Positions 35,931 through 44,526 of a stretch of DNA of 64,000 nucleotides are shown piece after piece (the first letter of the stretch is position 1; each line of letters starts with the position of its first letter). The position numbers were made by a program, and so were the translations under genes. The stretch lies in assembly GCA_965262055.1 (NCBI GenBank), contig CBDHEI010000002.1:1984001-2048000 (forward strand). The letters run 5' to 3'. The notes beneath the pieces were generated by a model, which was not told where the DNA came from, searched no databases, and saw only the letters and a list, made by a program, of their open reading frames with translations. Source of the DNA: G958296245 sp965262055 (lineage in GTDB: Bacteria; Chloroflexota; Dehalococcoidia; Lucifugimonadales; G958296245).

Positions 35931-36068
35931 ATGACTAAAGGACCAATCGCCATGGCAAAAGGGGGCAAAGGTGGCGGCAAGGGCGGGCCAAAGGGCCCCC
36001 CGAACGCGCCGAGCAAGACGGGCAACCCATCGGGGGGCGCAAGGGGCAATAGCCCGCCCAAAAGGTAA
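35931..36068 (+). CDS. Small basic Gly/Lys/Pro-rich peptide, function unknown
   Basis: A 45-residue peptide composed almost only of Gly, Lys, Pro, Ala, Ser and Asn (core AKGGKGGGKGGPKGPPNAP), with seven Lys, two Arg and no acidic residues. It has a good ribosome site (GGAGGG, 8 bases before the ATG) and an upstream promoter, so it is probably a real gene rather than noise. Such a chain would be unfolded and could bind nucleic acid or polyanions; this is inference. An in-frame upstream start would add 20 residues but lies ahead of the predicted transcription start. Confidence 0.6.
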   Translation: MTKGPIAMAKGGKGGGKGGPKGPPNAPSKTGNPSGGARGNSPPKR

Positions 36069-36178
36069 CCGTTCCTTACTGCAGGTTAACGTTCCCGACC
36101 ACCTGCTGCCCGCTGTTCTTAAGTCGACGAGACGCTCGCCGCGCCTGAGGTAGGAGTGCGGGTACTGGAGGTCGGCTC

Positions 36179-36403
36179 ATGAGGGTCTACACTTACTCGG
36201 AAGCCAGACAGAAGCTCGCGTCGCTCTTGGATATCGCCCAGACGGAAGGGGCAGTCGCGATTCGCCGCAGCAACGGCCAGACCTTCATCCTGCGCCCCGA
36301 GCCCTCGAATGGGTCACCGCTCGACGTCGAGGGCGTCGACCTAGGCGTGACCACCGACGAGATAGTCTCGCTCATCCGGGAGAGCAGGGAGCGCGGCTAC
36401 TGA
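36179..36403 (+). CDS. Phd/YefM-family antitoxin, apparently orphan
   Basis: A 74-residue protein with the Phd/YefM DNA-binding N-terminus (VYTYSEARQKLASLLDIAQT, then EGAVAIRRSNGQTFILRPE) and an acidic, helical C-terminal tail (TTDEIVSLIRESRERGY) that would wrap a toxin. ATG 36179 follows GGAGGTCGGCTC. No toxin gene follows: the next gene is on the other strand 16 bases away. It is either an orphan or the remains of a toxin-antitoxin pair. Confidence 0.82.
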   Translation: MRVYTYSEARQKLASLLDIAQTEGAVAIRRSNGQTFILRPEPSNGSPLDVEGVDLGVTTDEIVSLIRESRERGY

Positions 36404-36419
36404 GGTTGCCGGTGATCCG

Positions 36420-37070
36420 CTAGTAGGTGTGCGGCTGCACCGAGGCGTATATCGACAACTCTATGTCCCGGATCGCTTGGGCCATGGCCTGACCGATAAG
36501 GTCCAGCTTGCGCACCTGTTCGATGCGTGCGGAGGCCCTGGCCAGCTCCTGCCTCGACAGCAGGCTCTTGAAGATGCCGCATGCGTCGGCAAGGCAGATC
36601 GTCACGACGTCGCGAGGGTCAGGGATCTCGTCGCTGAAGAGCACCCCCATGATGCGCAGCTTGACCTCGCGCTCGGCCTTGCCGTCGATGACCGGGTACC
36701 GCCTGGACCGGAAGACCCACAGAAAGCGGTCTTCCCTGCGCTCCAGGATGCCCAGGGAGACCAGGCGGGAGAGCGCTTCGTAGTGTATCGCCTCGGCGCG
36801 GTCCGCCACATGCTCCACCCAGTAGCGGGCGTCGCGCTCCTCCCCGGCCGCGATGTCGGTCAGCGTCGGGTCTAGCAGGCTGTCGCCGACGGGCGCGGAG
36901 TCCAGCAGGACCAGCTTCTCAAGGTCGGTGTCGATGCGGTTCTCCAGCGACAGGTCCATCAGCACGCCGCCGGCGAGCGCATAGTTCAGCGACCAGGTTG
37001 GAATGCGTGCGAACCTCCCGCCGCTGTCGTCGAGCAGGAGCAGGATGATCTCCTCGGCGAATCTCAACAT
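36420..37070 (-). CDS. GOLPH3/GPP34-like phospholipid-binding domain protein
   Basis: A 216-residue helical protein resembling the GPP34 (GOLPH3/Vps74) fold. It begins FAEEIILLLLDDSGGRF, then WSLNYALAGGVLMDLSLENR, typical of the family's first helices, and ends in a helical bundle with LADACGIFKSLLSRQELARA and RIEQVRKLDLIGQAM. In eukaryotes the family binds PI4P; bacterial members occur in Actinobacteria and Chloroflexota with unknown partners. No membrane segment or signal is present. It lies 37 bases from the aldolase gene on the same strand. Confidence 0.82.
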   Translation of the reverse strand: MLRFAEEIILLLLDDSGGRFARIPTWSLNYALAGGVLMDLSLENRIDTDLEKLVLLDSAPVGDSLLDPTLTDIAAGEERDARYWVEHVADRAEAIHYEALSRLVSLGILERREDRFLWVFRSRRYPVIDGKAEREVKLRIMGVLFSDEIPDPRDVVTICLADACGIFKSLLSRQELARASARIEQVRKLDLIGQAMAQAIRDIELSIYASVQPHTY

Positions 37071-37106
37071 GTTGCTGTATTCCCCTTAATCTCAGGCCGG
37101 TTGGGC

Positions 37107-38129
37107 CTAGTTTTCCATCTCCGGGCTGTATTCGCCGCGGCGGGCGGCGGCGGTGACGTGGGCCCTGTGGTAGAAGGCCATCTGGGTACTTTCGCTGTTG
37201 GCCGTGTCGCCGCCCCAAGCCTTTAGCGGGGCGCCCTGGAGCCCGCGGCCGAAGGAGAAGCTGAGCTCCCAGGGGGCGCCGTTCGCGGCGGCGTATTGGT
37301 TGACCGCGTTGAGGTTGGCTGTCGCCTCGTCGTCGCCCTGTCCGCCGGACAGGAAAACGACCCCCGGTACGGCGGCGGGCACGGAGCGCTTCAGGCAGAC
37401 GACCGTCTTCTCGCTCACCTCGTCGGGGCCGGCTCTGTTGGGTGCCTCCTTGCCGGATAGCACCATGTTCGTCTTGAGCAGGGTGCCTTCCAACTCGACG
37501 CGATGCGTGGCTAGCTGGTAGTACATCTCGCGCAGCGCCGCCTCGGTGGCCTCGAAGCACTGCCCGATGTCGTGGCCGCCGTCCATCAGCACCTCCGGCT
37601 CGACTATGGGAACGAGGCCGGCCTCCTGGCTGAGGGCGGCGAAGCGCGCCAGGGCATGGGCGTTCGCCTCGTTGCAGTAGCGGCTGGGCGTCCCCGGCCC
37701 GATGGCGTATGTGGCGCGCCACTTGGTGAACCGCGCCCCGAGCTCTGCGTACTCGGCCAGCCGGTCGCGGAGGCCGTCCAGCCCCTCGGTCACATCCTCG
37801 CCGGGCGCGCCGGCCAGCGGCTTGGCGCCGGTGTCCACCTTGATTCCCGGTATCATGCCCCTGTCCTGGATCACCTTTACCAGCGGGGTGCCGTCGGCGC
37901 CGTCCTGCCTGAGCGTCTCGTCGTACAGGATGATGCCGCTGATGAACTCGTTGGTGCCCTCGGTGCGGAACAGCAGCTCGCGGTAATTCCTGCGGTTCTC
38001 CTCGGTCGACGGCACGTTGATGCTGTCGAACCGCCGCTTAATCGTGTTCGAGCTCTCGTCGGCGGCCAGGATCCCCTTGCCGGGGGCTACTAGCTCATCC
38101 GCCGTCTCGCAAATCTGCATGGTCTCCAC
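37107..38129 (-). CDS. Fructose-bisphosphate aldolase, class I
   Basis: A 340-residue Schiff-base aldolase that cleaves or forms fructose-1,6-bisphosphate. Family landmarks: GKGILAADESSNTIKRRF, FRTEGTNEFISGIILYDETL, PGIKVDTGAKPLAG, ARFTKWRATYAIG, LVPIVEPEVLMDGGHDI, the active Lys in EGTLLKTNMVLSG, and VVFLSGGQGDDEATANLNA. The C-terminal Tyr of animal aldolases is absent. Start GTG 38129, seven bases after GGAGGG; an in-frame ATG is at 38120. It follows the FBPase gene, so the two make a gluconeogenic (or carbon-fixation) pair. Confidence 0.96.
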   Translation of the reverse strand: METMQICETADELVAPGKGILAADESSNTIKRRFDSINVPSTEENRRNYRELLFRTEGTNEFISGIILYDETLRQDGADGTPLVKVIQDRGMIPGIKVDTGAKPLAGAPGEDVTEGLDGLRDRLAEYAELGARFTKWRATYAIGPGTPSRYCNEANAHALARFAALSQEAGLVPIVEPEVLMDGGHDIGQCFEATEAALREMYYQLATHRVELEGTLLKTNMVLSGKEAPNRAGPDEVSEKTVVCLKRSVPAAVPGVVFLSGGQGDDEATANLNAVNQYAAANGAPWELSFSFGRGLQGAPLKAWGGDTANSESTQMAFYHRAHVTAAARRGEYSPEMEN

Positions 38130-38181
38130 TGGGTCTCCCTCCTTGCCGCCGTCGGGCGCAATTGGCGCGGCTCCTCCGTTG

Positions 38182-39159
38182 TCAGCCGCCGCCGCTGATG
38201 ATCGAAACGGTCTGCTCCACCTCGGCCCTGTTGCCCAGGATTAGCGGTGTGCGCTGGTGGAGGCGTTCTGGCTGGATGTCCAGGATGGGCTGCGTTGCGG
38301 AGTACGCCGCGCCCCCGGCCTGCTCGGCCACGTAGCCGAGGGGGTTCGCCTCGTACATCAGGCGCAGCTTCCCCTCCGGGCTCTTGACGTCCCCGGGGTA
38401 GAGGAATACCCCGCCCTTGAGAAGGTTCCGGTGGAAGTCCGCGACCAGCGAGCCCACGTACCGCAGCGAGTGGCTGCTCCGCAGGCAGGATACGGCCTCC
38501 TGTGTGGGAGCGTCGAGCTTGCCGAAGTTGCCCTCGTTGGTGCTGTAGTACTCGCACTTTTCCGGGACCCTGATTTCGGGGTGGGTCAGCAGGAACTCCC
38601 CTGAGCCGGGGTCGAGCGTGAAGCCGTCGACGCTGCCGGGCGTGGCCGCTACAAGCATCGTGCTCGAGCCGTACACGACATAGCAGGCCGCCACCTGTTC
38701 GCGCCCAGGACGCAGCAGCATGGCTTCGGTGACAGGCTCTCTGGGAGGGCGGCGCCATATGCCGAAGATCGAGCCGATGGTCACCGCGACGTCGATGTTT
38801 GACGAGCCGTCCACGGGGTCCATCTGCACCATGTATGCCTGCGCCGCGCCGCTGCCCCCGATCACGGGCTTCTCGATCTCCTCGCTGCCCACTGCGGCGA
38901 CGCTGCCGCTCGCGATCAGCGCTTCCACGAAGATGTCCGATCCGGCTGCGTCCAGCTTCTGGACGGCCTCGCCTTGGACGTTAGTCTCTCCGGTGGCACC
39001 CAGCACCCCTGCGAGGGCCGCTGCCTGCACCTGCTCTTGGACCATGCGGGCGCCCCCCGCGATGGCGCCGACTACCGTGTCGAGCCCCCTCAGAGAGTCG
39101 CTCCCGGCCCACGACGCCTGCATGAAGTCGCCGAGGCTGCGGGCTGTGGAGATGGGCAT
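38182..39159 (-). CDS. fbp: Fructose-1,6-bisphosphatase, class I
   Basis: A 325-residue phosphatase releasing fructose-6-phosphate. The metal and substrate site QMDPVDGSSNIDVAVTIGSI is intact, with the upstream acidic SEEIEKPV. Later landmarks are LRYVGSLVADFHRNLLKGGVF and LMYEANPLGYVAEQAGGAAY, with LDIQPERLHQRTPLILG at the end. The ATG at 39159 is placed by GGAGG six bases upstream. It lies directly upstream of the class I aldolase gene on the same strand (52 bases apart), so joint expression is likely. Confidence 0.96.
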   Translation of the reverse strand: MPISTARSLGDFMQASWAGSDSLRGLDTVVGAIAGGARMVQEQVQAAALAGVLGATGETNVQGEAVQKLDAAGSDIFVEALIASGSVAAVGSEEIEKPVIGGSGAAQAYMVQMDPVDGSSNIDVAVTIGSIFGIWRRPPREPVTEAMLLRPGREQVAACYVVYGSSTMLVAATPGSVDGFTLDPGSGEFLLTHPEIRVPEKCEYYSTNEGNFGKLDAPTQEAVSCLRSSHSLRYVGSLVADFHRNLLKGGVFLYPGDVKSPEGKLRLMYEANPLGYVAEQAGGAAYSATQPILDIQPERLHQRTPLILGNRAEVEQTVSIISGGG

Positions 39160-39381
39160 TGTCAGCCTCCTGGCGCCTTTCTTCGAGGTGGCCGGAGCGC
39201 GTCGCGCTGGCAGTGGTATCGTACCACGCACGGCCCATCATTTCCGCTATGGAGGCCGGATAGACAGGGCCAATACGCCGCCGTAGAGACGGGGGTGGCT
39301 GTGCGAGCGAGGTTCCCCTTAACATACACGCCTTAGCAGACACGCTCTCAGCGTCGCGGCGATGCCTGGCCTAGGTCGTTG

Positions 39382-40629
39382 TTACCCCAACAGCCCGCAG
39401 CGCCGTCTGCCCGAAGGGCGCCGGTGTGGGGGACCGCCGCCGCCGATGGCGGGCGCAGAGATCAGGGCCGCTCCGGGGCCGGGACCCCAACCCCGCTCCT
39501 CCCGCCAGTCCGGCCCGACGCCGGCAAACCGGCCCAGCGTAAGGCCGCTGATGTCGATGCTCGACTCGCCGTGGAGCACGAGGTCGCTGACGACCTTGCC
39601 CGTAGCGGGGGCGATGCCGAAGCCGTGGGCCGACGCTGTGACGACCACGTAGTTGCTCGGGTAGTCTAGGACGTCGATGATGGGCAGATAGTCTGGCGCC
39701 TGTTCCACGACCCCGGCCCAGCTTCGGATTACCGGCGTGTCCGCCGCTCCCGGGAGCAGCTCGGCGAGGCGCCTGGCGATATTCCTGATTAGGGGGGTGT
39801 TGGGCTTGCTGGGCTCGGCGGTCAGGCCCACGTCGGTCCATTCGTGGGCGCCTCCCCCAAAGAGCAGATTGCCCCTGGCGGCCTGGCGCCCGTAGAGTCC
39901 GTTCCCAACCAGGGCGATATCGAAGAGCGGGTCCAGTGGGGCGGTCGCTATTATCTCCACCCTTGCCGGCGCCACGGGAACGTGAGCGCCCACCATCTCC
40001 GCCATCAGCGCGGTCTGGGGCCCGGCGGCGGCGACCACCACGCCGGCCTGGATGGCGCCGGCGGTCGTTTCCACCGACGCGACCCTGCCGCCGCCGCCCT
40101 CCAAGCCCGTGACGGCGGTGTTCTGGTAGAGCCTGCCGCCCAGGTCCTGAAAAGCCCATGCGAATGCCTGGACCGTGCGCTGGGGGTTGGCGTGGCCGCC
40201 ATTGGGGGAAAACATCCCGCCGAGCGTCCTGTCGGAGATCCCGGGGATCATGTCCTGTATCTCCAAGGGGTCGAGCAGATATACATTTACGCCGTGGCGA
40301 AGCGCGTGGTCCCGATCCGTGTAGATGTCGCCCATCTCCTCTTCCGACACGGCGACCTGGAGCCTGCCTTGTTGTGTGAACTCGGTGGGATAGCCCAGCT
40401 CATCGTCCAGAGTCTCCCATATCTTCAAAGACTCCACGCCCATCGGTATCAGCGGCGGCTCGTCAACCCGCTCGCTGATCATCCCACCATTTCGCCCGGA
40501 GGCCTCGCCTCCGACGGTCCCCTTCTCGATTACCACAACATCCTTGCCCGCCTTGGCCAGGAAGTAGGCCGAGGCCAGGCCGGAAACGCCGCCCCCGATG
40601 ACGACTACGTCCGCACTGTCTAAAGGCAT
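39382..40629 (-). CDS. FAD-dependent oxidoreductase, DAO family (HcnC/opine oxidase B-like)
   Basis: A 415-residue flavoprotein with the N-terminal dinucleotide motif VVVIGGGVSGLASAYFLAKAG, VVVIEKGTVGGEASGRNGGM, and the C-terminal FAD loop VVVTASAHGFGIAPATGKV. It belongs with glycine/sarcosine/D-amino acid oxidases. It starts 7 bases after the stop of the partner at 40637-42169, and the pair resembles the beta and alpha subunits of cyanide synthase, opine oxidase or proline dehydrogenase complexes. The last 30 residues are Gly/Pro/Arg-rich and probably disordered. Confidence 0.88.
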   Translation of the reverse strand: MPLDSADVVVIGGGVSGLASAYFLAKAGKDVVVIEKGTVGGEASGRNGGMISERVDEPPLIPMGVESLKIWETLDDELGYPTEFTQQGRLQVAVSEEEMGDIYTDRDHALRHGVNVYLLDPLEIQDMIPGISDRTLGGMFSPNGGHANPQRTVQAFAWAFQDLGGRLYQNTAVTGLEGGGGRVASVETTAGAIQAGVVVAAAGPQTALMAEMVGAHVPVAPARVEIIATAPLDPLFDIALVGNGLYGRQAARGNLLFGGGAHEWTDVGLTAEPSKPNTPLIRNIARRLAELLPGAADTPVIRSWAGVVEQAPDYLPIIDVLDYPSNYVVVTASAHGFGIAPATGKVVSDLVLHGESSIDISGLTLGRFAGVGPDWREERGWGPGPGAALISAPAIGGGGPPHRRPSGRRRCGLLG

Positions 40630-40636
40630 GATGCCA

Positions 40637-42169
40637 CTACCCCAGCACCTGGTTCGTTGGGCTGAACCACTTGGGCCAGTCCCTGCGCACCTGCTCCGGC
40701 TCGTCGTGGGGCCACATGACGTTCAGGGGCAGCGGCCGCACGGGGGGCCGGTAGGACATGAGGGGCACAGTGGCTATCGCGGTACCGGACTCCTCGGCTA
40801 GCAGCATCGACACCTGCTCTCGGCAAAGGCGGCCCTGGCAGTGGCCCGTGCCGGCCCTCGTCAGGCGCTTGACGTGATTCGGGTTGAGCGGCCCGTCTTG
40901 CAACAGGGTACGGAGGCTCCGGCGGGCCATCTGTTCAGAGCTCCATCCCAGGTACCGCGGGGGCTGCACGCCGATCAACTCGGCACAGGTAACCTCCTCG
41001 CACCGGCACGCGTAGATATCCGTGCCACCGGCGCTCACGAGAGACCGGAGCCATCTATTCCAGTCCGTGTGCACCTCGGCCGGCGCGGCGGCGGCGGACG
41101 CGGACTGCAGCTCGGACCTGCGGGCGAGCGCCTCCGCGCTGTCGATAGCGCCCAGCGACTCGGCGGCGGCAACCCCGGCCAGGCGGCCTTGATTGCGCGC
41201 AATGTCGAGGTCCAGCACCATCGCGTCGTGGAAGCCGGCGGCGTCGCCCGCGACGAACACGGTTTCGATGCTGGTGCGCATCCAGTCGTCGTGGTCCGGG
41301 ACGTACCCGCCAAGCTGGGACCTGAAGGTCAGGTCGCAGCCCAGCAGACTGAGGAGCTCCACGTTGGGCACGAGGCCGATGGCGAGGCACACGGTGTCGG
41401 CGGCGATTGCCTTCTCGGAGCCGGCAACCGGCCCGCCATTGTCGTCGATCTCGACCAGCACGACGGACTCGATCTCGCCAGTCGTGCCGGTGGCTTCCCT
41501 AACGGTGTGAGAGGTGTATAGCTGTACGCCTTCGTCCTGCAACCGCGCCGCGAGGGTCTCGTCGCCGCGCACGGAGGATGACACGTCCACGACGGCGGCA
41601 ATCTCTACGCCCTTCTCCAGGGCCATGCTGGCGGTGCTGAGACTCAGGTTGCCTGAGCCCATTACCACCATGCGCCGTGAGGCCAGGGCCTGGTACCGGG
41701 TTATCAGCGAGTGGGCGCCGTTGGCCCCCATGGCGCCCGCCATGTTCCAGCCGGCAAACCCGATGCCCAGGTCCCGGGAGCCGGCCGCCACGATGAGCCG
41801 GTCGTACTTGATCAGCCACGACCGGTCGTCGTCGGCCAGGCCGAGCTGCGGGCCGTCGAGGACCCTGCTGGTCTCGCTGTTGCGGAAGGCGCCCCAGACG
41901 CACGTCCCAAGCTGGACGTCTACGCCGGCTTCTTCAGCCTCCGCCAAGGCGTCATTGGACGCGGTCACCCTCTCCAGCATCGCGGCCCTGTCGCGCAGCG
42001 CGCCTGTGATCCTTTTGCCGAAGAACTGGGGGACGTCCATCCCCATCATGGAGACGGGGATGGGGTTCTCGTCGATGAGCGTGACCTGTACGCCGGCGTT
42101 CGCCGCTTCGATGGCGGCGGCCGTCCCGGATACCCCCGCCCCCACGACCACCAGTGATTTGGATTCCAT
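40637..42169 (-). CDS. FAD/NAD(P) oxidoreductase with BFD-like [2Fe-2S] domain (HcnB/opine oxidase A-like)
   Basis: A 510-residue protein. The N-terminal FAD motif is LVVVGAGVSGTAAAIEAANAG; a second nucleotide motif is RMVVMGSGNLSLSTASMALE. FAD closure is TVFVAGDAAGFHDAMV. The C-terminal region has the BFD-like iron-sulfur cysteines: CRCEEV near residue 396 and TGHCQGRLCREQV about 50 residues on. This arrangement matches the A subunit of two-component amine, opine or sarcosine dehydrogenases that pass electrons to the respiratory chain. It lies first in a two-gene operon. Confidence 0.88.
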   Translation of the reverse strand: MESKSLVVVGAGVSGTAAAIEAANAGVQVTLIDENPIPVSMMGMDVPQFFGKRITGALRDRAAMLERVTASNDALAEAEEAGVDVQLGTCVWGAFRNSETSRVLDGPQLGLADDDRSWLIKYDRLIVAAGSRDLGIGFAGWNMAGAMGANGAHSLITRYQALASRRMVVMGSGNLSLSTASMALEKGVEIAAVVDVSSSVRGDETLAARLQDEGVQLYTSHTVREATGTTGEIESVVLVEIDDNGGPVAGSEKAIAADTVCLAIGLVPNVELLSLLGCDLTFRSQLGGYVPDHDDWMRTSIETVFVAGDAAGFHDAMVLDLDIARNQGRLAGVAAAESLGAIDSAEALARRSELQSASAAAAPAEVHTDWNRWLRSLVSAGGTDIYACRCEEVTCAELIGVQPPRYLGWSSEQMARRSLRTLLQDGPLNPNHVKRLTRAGTGHCQGRLCREQVSMLLAEESGTAIATVPLMSYRPPVRPLPLNVMWPHDEPEQVRRDWPKWFSPTNQVLG

Positions 42170-42248
42170 GTGAGGTCCCTCTTGTGTAGCTAGAGGTCTG
42201 CTCTACGTCACATGTGCTTGGATATGCGTGGACCCTGCACAGAGTGGC

Positions 42249-43310
42249 CTACGCGACTTTTCGCGGCGATGAGATCCGGCCCGGCAGGGCGCCGCGCAGG
42301 GCCTTGATGTAGTCGACGCCGAACCCACAGCACGTGCCTATGACCTGGGTTCCCATTCCGACCCATCTGGCGGCCTCCCGCGTCAACTCCTCTGCGCTCT
42401 CTTCGTTGGCAACGCTACTGTCCTGCCAGGTCGAGATAAAGTCGTCTCTGCCCGCATCCGGATAAGCGACGATGGGGCCGGACCATTGGTCGAGCATGAC
42501 CCGAAGCGCCGCCGTGGTGTCATCTGTCCTGGCATGGAACACGCCAAGTACGTCGGGCCTCAGCGGCGCGATCTCGCTGATGCCTTCGGCGAGGGTCATA
42601 TCATGGTCGACCGTCCGCCAGCCCGAAGTCCACATCGGCGTCCTTATGCTGCCACCATAGGTACGGTCGTCACCCATGCTCAAGTTGACCGTCTGTCCGT
42701 CAGGCGCCATGGAGGCCGTAAATGCCACCCACACCGGCAGTCCCGTGGCCTTGGCCGCCTCAGTGAGAACCACCCTGGACTCGTTGTCGGCCCACATGTT
42801 CTCGATCAGGAAAAAGTCCACCCCGGACTCGGCCAGGATGTCCGCCTGCTCGTCGGCGTACGTCCTTAGCTCCTCCCTCGAGAGGCTGGCGCCATAACCG
42901 TATCCGGTGCCGCCCACGAGTGTCCCGGTACTGCGGTCGCGAATAGGCATTCGGCACGCGATGGCGCCGGCGATGTACACGGGCCTGTCGCCGGCGGCCC
43001 GGTCTCTGGCCTCCAGCGCCGCGTCCACGGCCCGCGTGTTTATCTCCCTGACCAATTCTCCGTACCCGGACGCCTCCAGCGCGGGGCGCACGGTGTTGAA
43101 GGTGTTGGTGGATATGATGTCGGCCCCCGCCCGGATGTAACGCTCGTGCATCTGCCGCACCGTTGCCGGGTGCGTGTAGTTGCCGGGGCCGCACCACGAG
43201 GCCGGGTGCATAGGTACACCCATAGCCTGGAGCTCCGTTCCGATGGCCCCGTCCAGGATGATCACGTCGCCTTGGTCTATGCGGCTCTTCAGATTCTCAT
43301 AGTTGGCCAT
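42249..43310 (-). CDS. Homocysteine S-methyltransferase-family protein
   Basis: A 353-residue zinc-dependent methyltransferase barrel. It starts IILDGAIGTELQAMGV, with GADIISTNTFNTVRPALEAS, and ends with the zinc pair in VIGTCCGFGVDYIKAL. An additional cysteine, in the SWCGPGN loop, lies early. Methyl donor (betaine, S-methylmethionine or other) is unknown. It lies 79 bases upstream of the amine-dehydrogenase-like pair on the same strand; joint breakdown of a methylated amine is a reasonable guess. The 283-base gap upstream (43311-43593) shows no gene. Confidence 0.9.
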   Translation of the reverse strand: MANYENLKSRIDQGDVIILDGAIGTELQAMGVPMHPASWCGPGNYTHPATVRQMHERYIRAGADIISTNTFNTVRPALEASGYGELVREINTRAVDAALEARDRAAGDRPVYIAGAIACRMPIRDRSTGTLVGGTGYGYGASLSREELRTYADEQADILAESGVDFFLIENMWADNESRVVLTEAAKATGLPVWVAFTASMAPDGQTVNLSMGDDRTYGGSIRTPMWTSGWRTVDHDMTLAEGISEIAPLRPDVLGVFHARTDDTTAALRVMLDQWSGPIVAYPDAGRDDFISTWQDSSVANEESAEELTREAARWVGMGTQVIGTCCGFGVDYIKALRGALPGRISSPRKVA

Positions 43311-43593
43311 GACCTAGCCCTCCGTTATGGCTATGGACTCTATCCGACATTTCCTATGCCAAGTTGCGAAGACGCGGACAACACACGGTGCTCGAAGAGG
43401 GGTCATATTAGGTTCTTCCACGAATACAGTCAACCACCCAATGAAGCTCAATCCCACCCGTGCGGGGCCGTCCTCATCAACGTCCGCCCTGAGCCCTTCG
43501 GCAACCTCAGGACAGGCTATGTCGAAGGGGCGCTGCGGCCCTCTTTCCATACACCGTATGAGCCGACTACACAGGGCTCCGCCGCGTAGGCTC

Positions 43594-44526
43594 CTACGGC
43601 ACGAACAGCGGCTCCGCTTCCGTGATCACCCTCGTTTCCTCCGCGACGCCTCTGCGCAGGTACTTGGGCAACGAGAACATCCCCCGGTGCGTGACGCCGT
43701 CGTAGTGGCGCAGCTCGCGCCCCGTGCGCTCCGACAGGCGGGCGTCGACGTTGGGGGGGGGCAGCGCGGTGGGGTCGGGGGCCAGCGAGCCGATGACAAA
43801 GCCCCATGTCGAGCCGAAGGAAGGTACGAACGCCTCGTACGGGTACGACGCCGGGAAGACGGTCCCGATCGTGTTCGCCACGACCGAGAAGCACTTGCCG
43901 AATAGGGCCGGTCCCGTGGGTCCCGACTGCGCGGCCATCATCCCCGAACCGGTTAGCCTGGTCTTGAGCAGACCGTAGAACTCGGTCGTGTACAGCAGGT
44001 AGGCGGGTCCGCCTTCCAGCGGGTCCGGCACGTCGATGATCGCCAGGTCGTAGTGTTCTTCCGTGTCCCGTAGGTACTGGAGGGCGTCCACGTGATGCAG
44101 CTCCAGGCGCGGGTCGCCGAACGAGCCTTGGTGGTGGCCGCCGAGGTGCTCCTTGCACAGGTCGACGACATCGCAGTCGATGTCGACCATGACCACGCGC
44201 TCCACGGAGTCGTGGGCCAGCACCTCGCGTATGGTCGCGCCCTCGCCGCCGCCGGCGACGAACACCTTCCGGGGCTCCGGGTGCGTGACCATGCATGGCT
44301 GTACGAGCGACTCGTGGTAGACGAACTCGTCCAGCGCGGTCGACTGGGTCTTGCCGTCAAGCACGAGGGAGCGTCCGAACAGCGCAGTGTCCTGGACGAT
44401 CACCGACTGGTAGGCGGTCCTGCCTTGGTGGATGACCCGCTCGACGCGCTCGCCCTGCACCAGCTCAGGAGTGATCTGCTCGTAGTGCCACCGCCCGCAC
44501 TGAGGCGGTCCTCCGGCAGCGCTCAT
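43594..44526 (-). CDS. speE: Spermidine (polyamine) synthase
   Basis: A 310-residue aminopropyltransferase. It has VIVQDTALFGRSLVLDGKTQ, the YHESLVQP catalytic-loop region, the nucleotide site KVFVAGGGEGATIREVLAH and the DVPDPLEGGPA loop that holds the catalytic Asp, then LYTTEFYGLLKTRL. It transfers the aminopropyl group of decarboxylated SAM to putrescine. Its ATG overlaps the speD stop by 4 bases, so the two are translated together. Confidence 0.96.
   Translation of the reverse strand: MSAAGGPPQCGRWHYEQITPELVQGERVERVIHQGRTAYQSVIVQDTALFGRSLVLDGKTQSTALDEFVYHESLVQPCMVTHPEPRKVFVAGGGEGATIREVLAHDSVERVVMVDIDCDVVDLCKEHLGGHHQGSFGDPRLELHHVDALQYLRDTEEHYDLAIIDVPDPLEGGPAYLLYTTEFYGLLKTRLTGSGMMAAQSGPTGPALFGKCFSVVANTIGTVFPASYPYEAFVPSFGSTWGFVIGSLAPDPTALPPPNVDARLSERTGRELRHYDGVTHRGMFSLPKYLRRGVAEETRVITEAEPLFVP

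Noticed and set aside
36179..37070. The GOLPH3-like gene as the toxin for the Phd-type antitoxin
   Set aside because: It is on the opposite strand, is far larger than a Doc/RelE/PIN toxin and has no toxin motif.
43311..43593. Short open frames in the gap between the methyltransferase-like gene and speE
   Set aside because: Neither strand gives a ribosome site or protein-like sequence. The segment has a mixed inverted pattern around 43490-43530 but no firm hairpin or gene.
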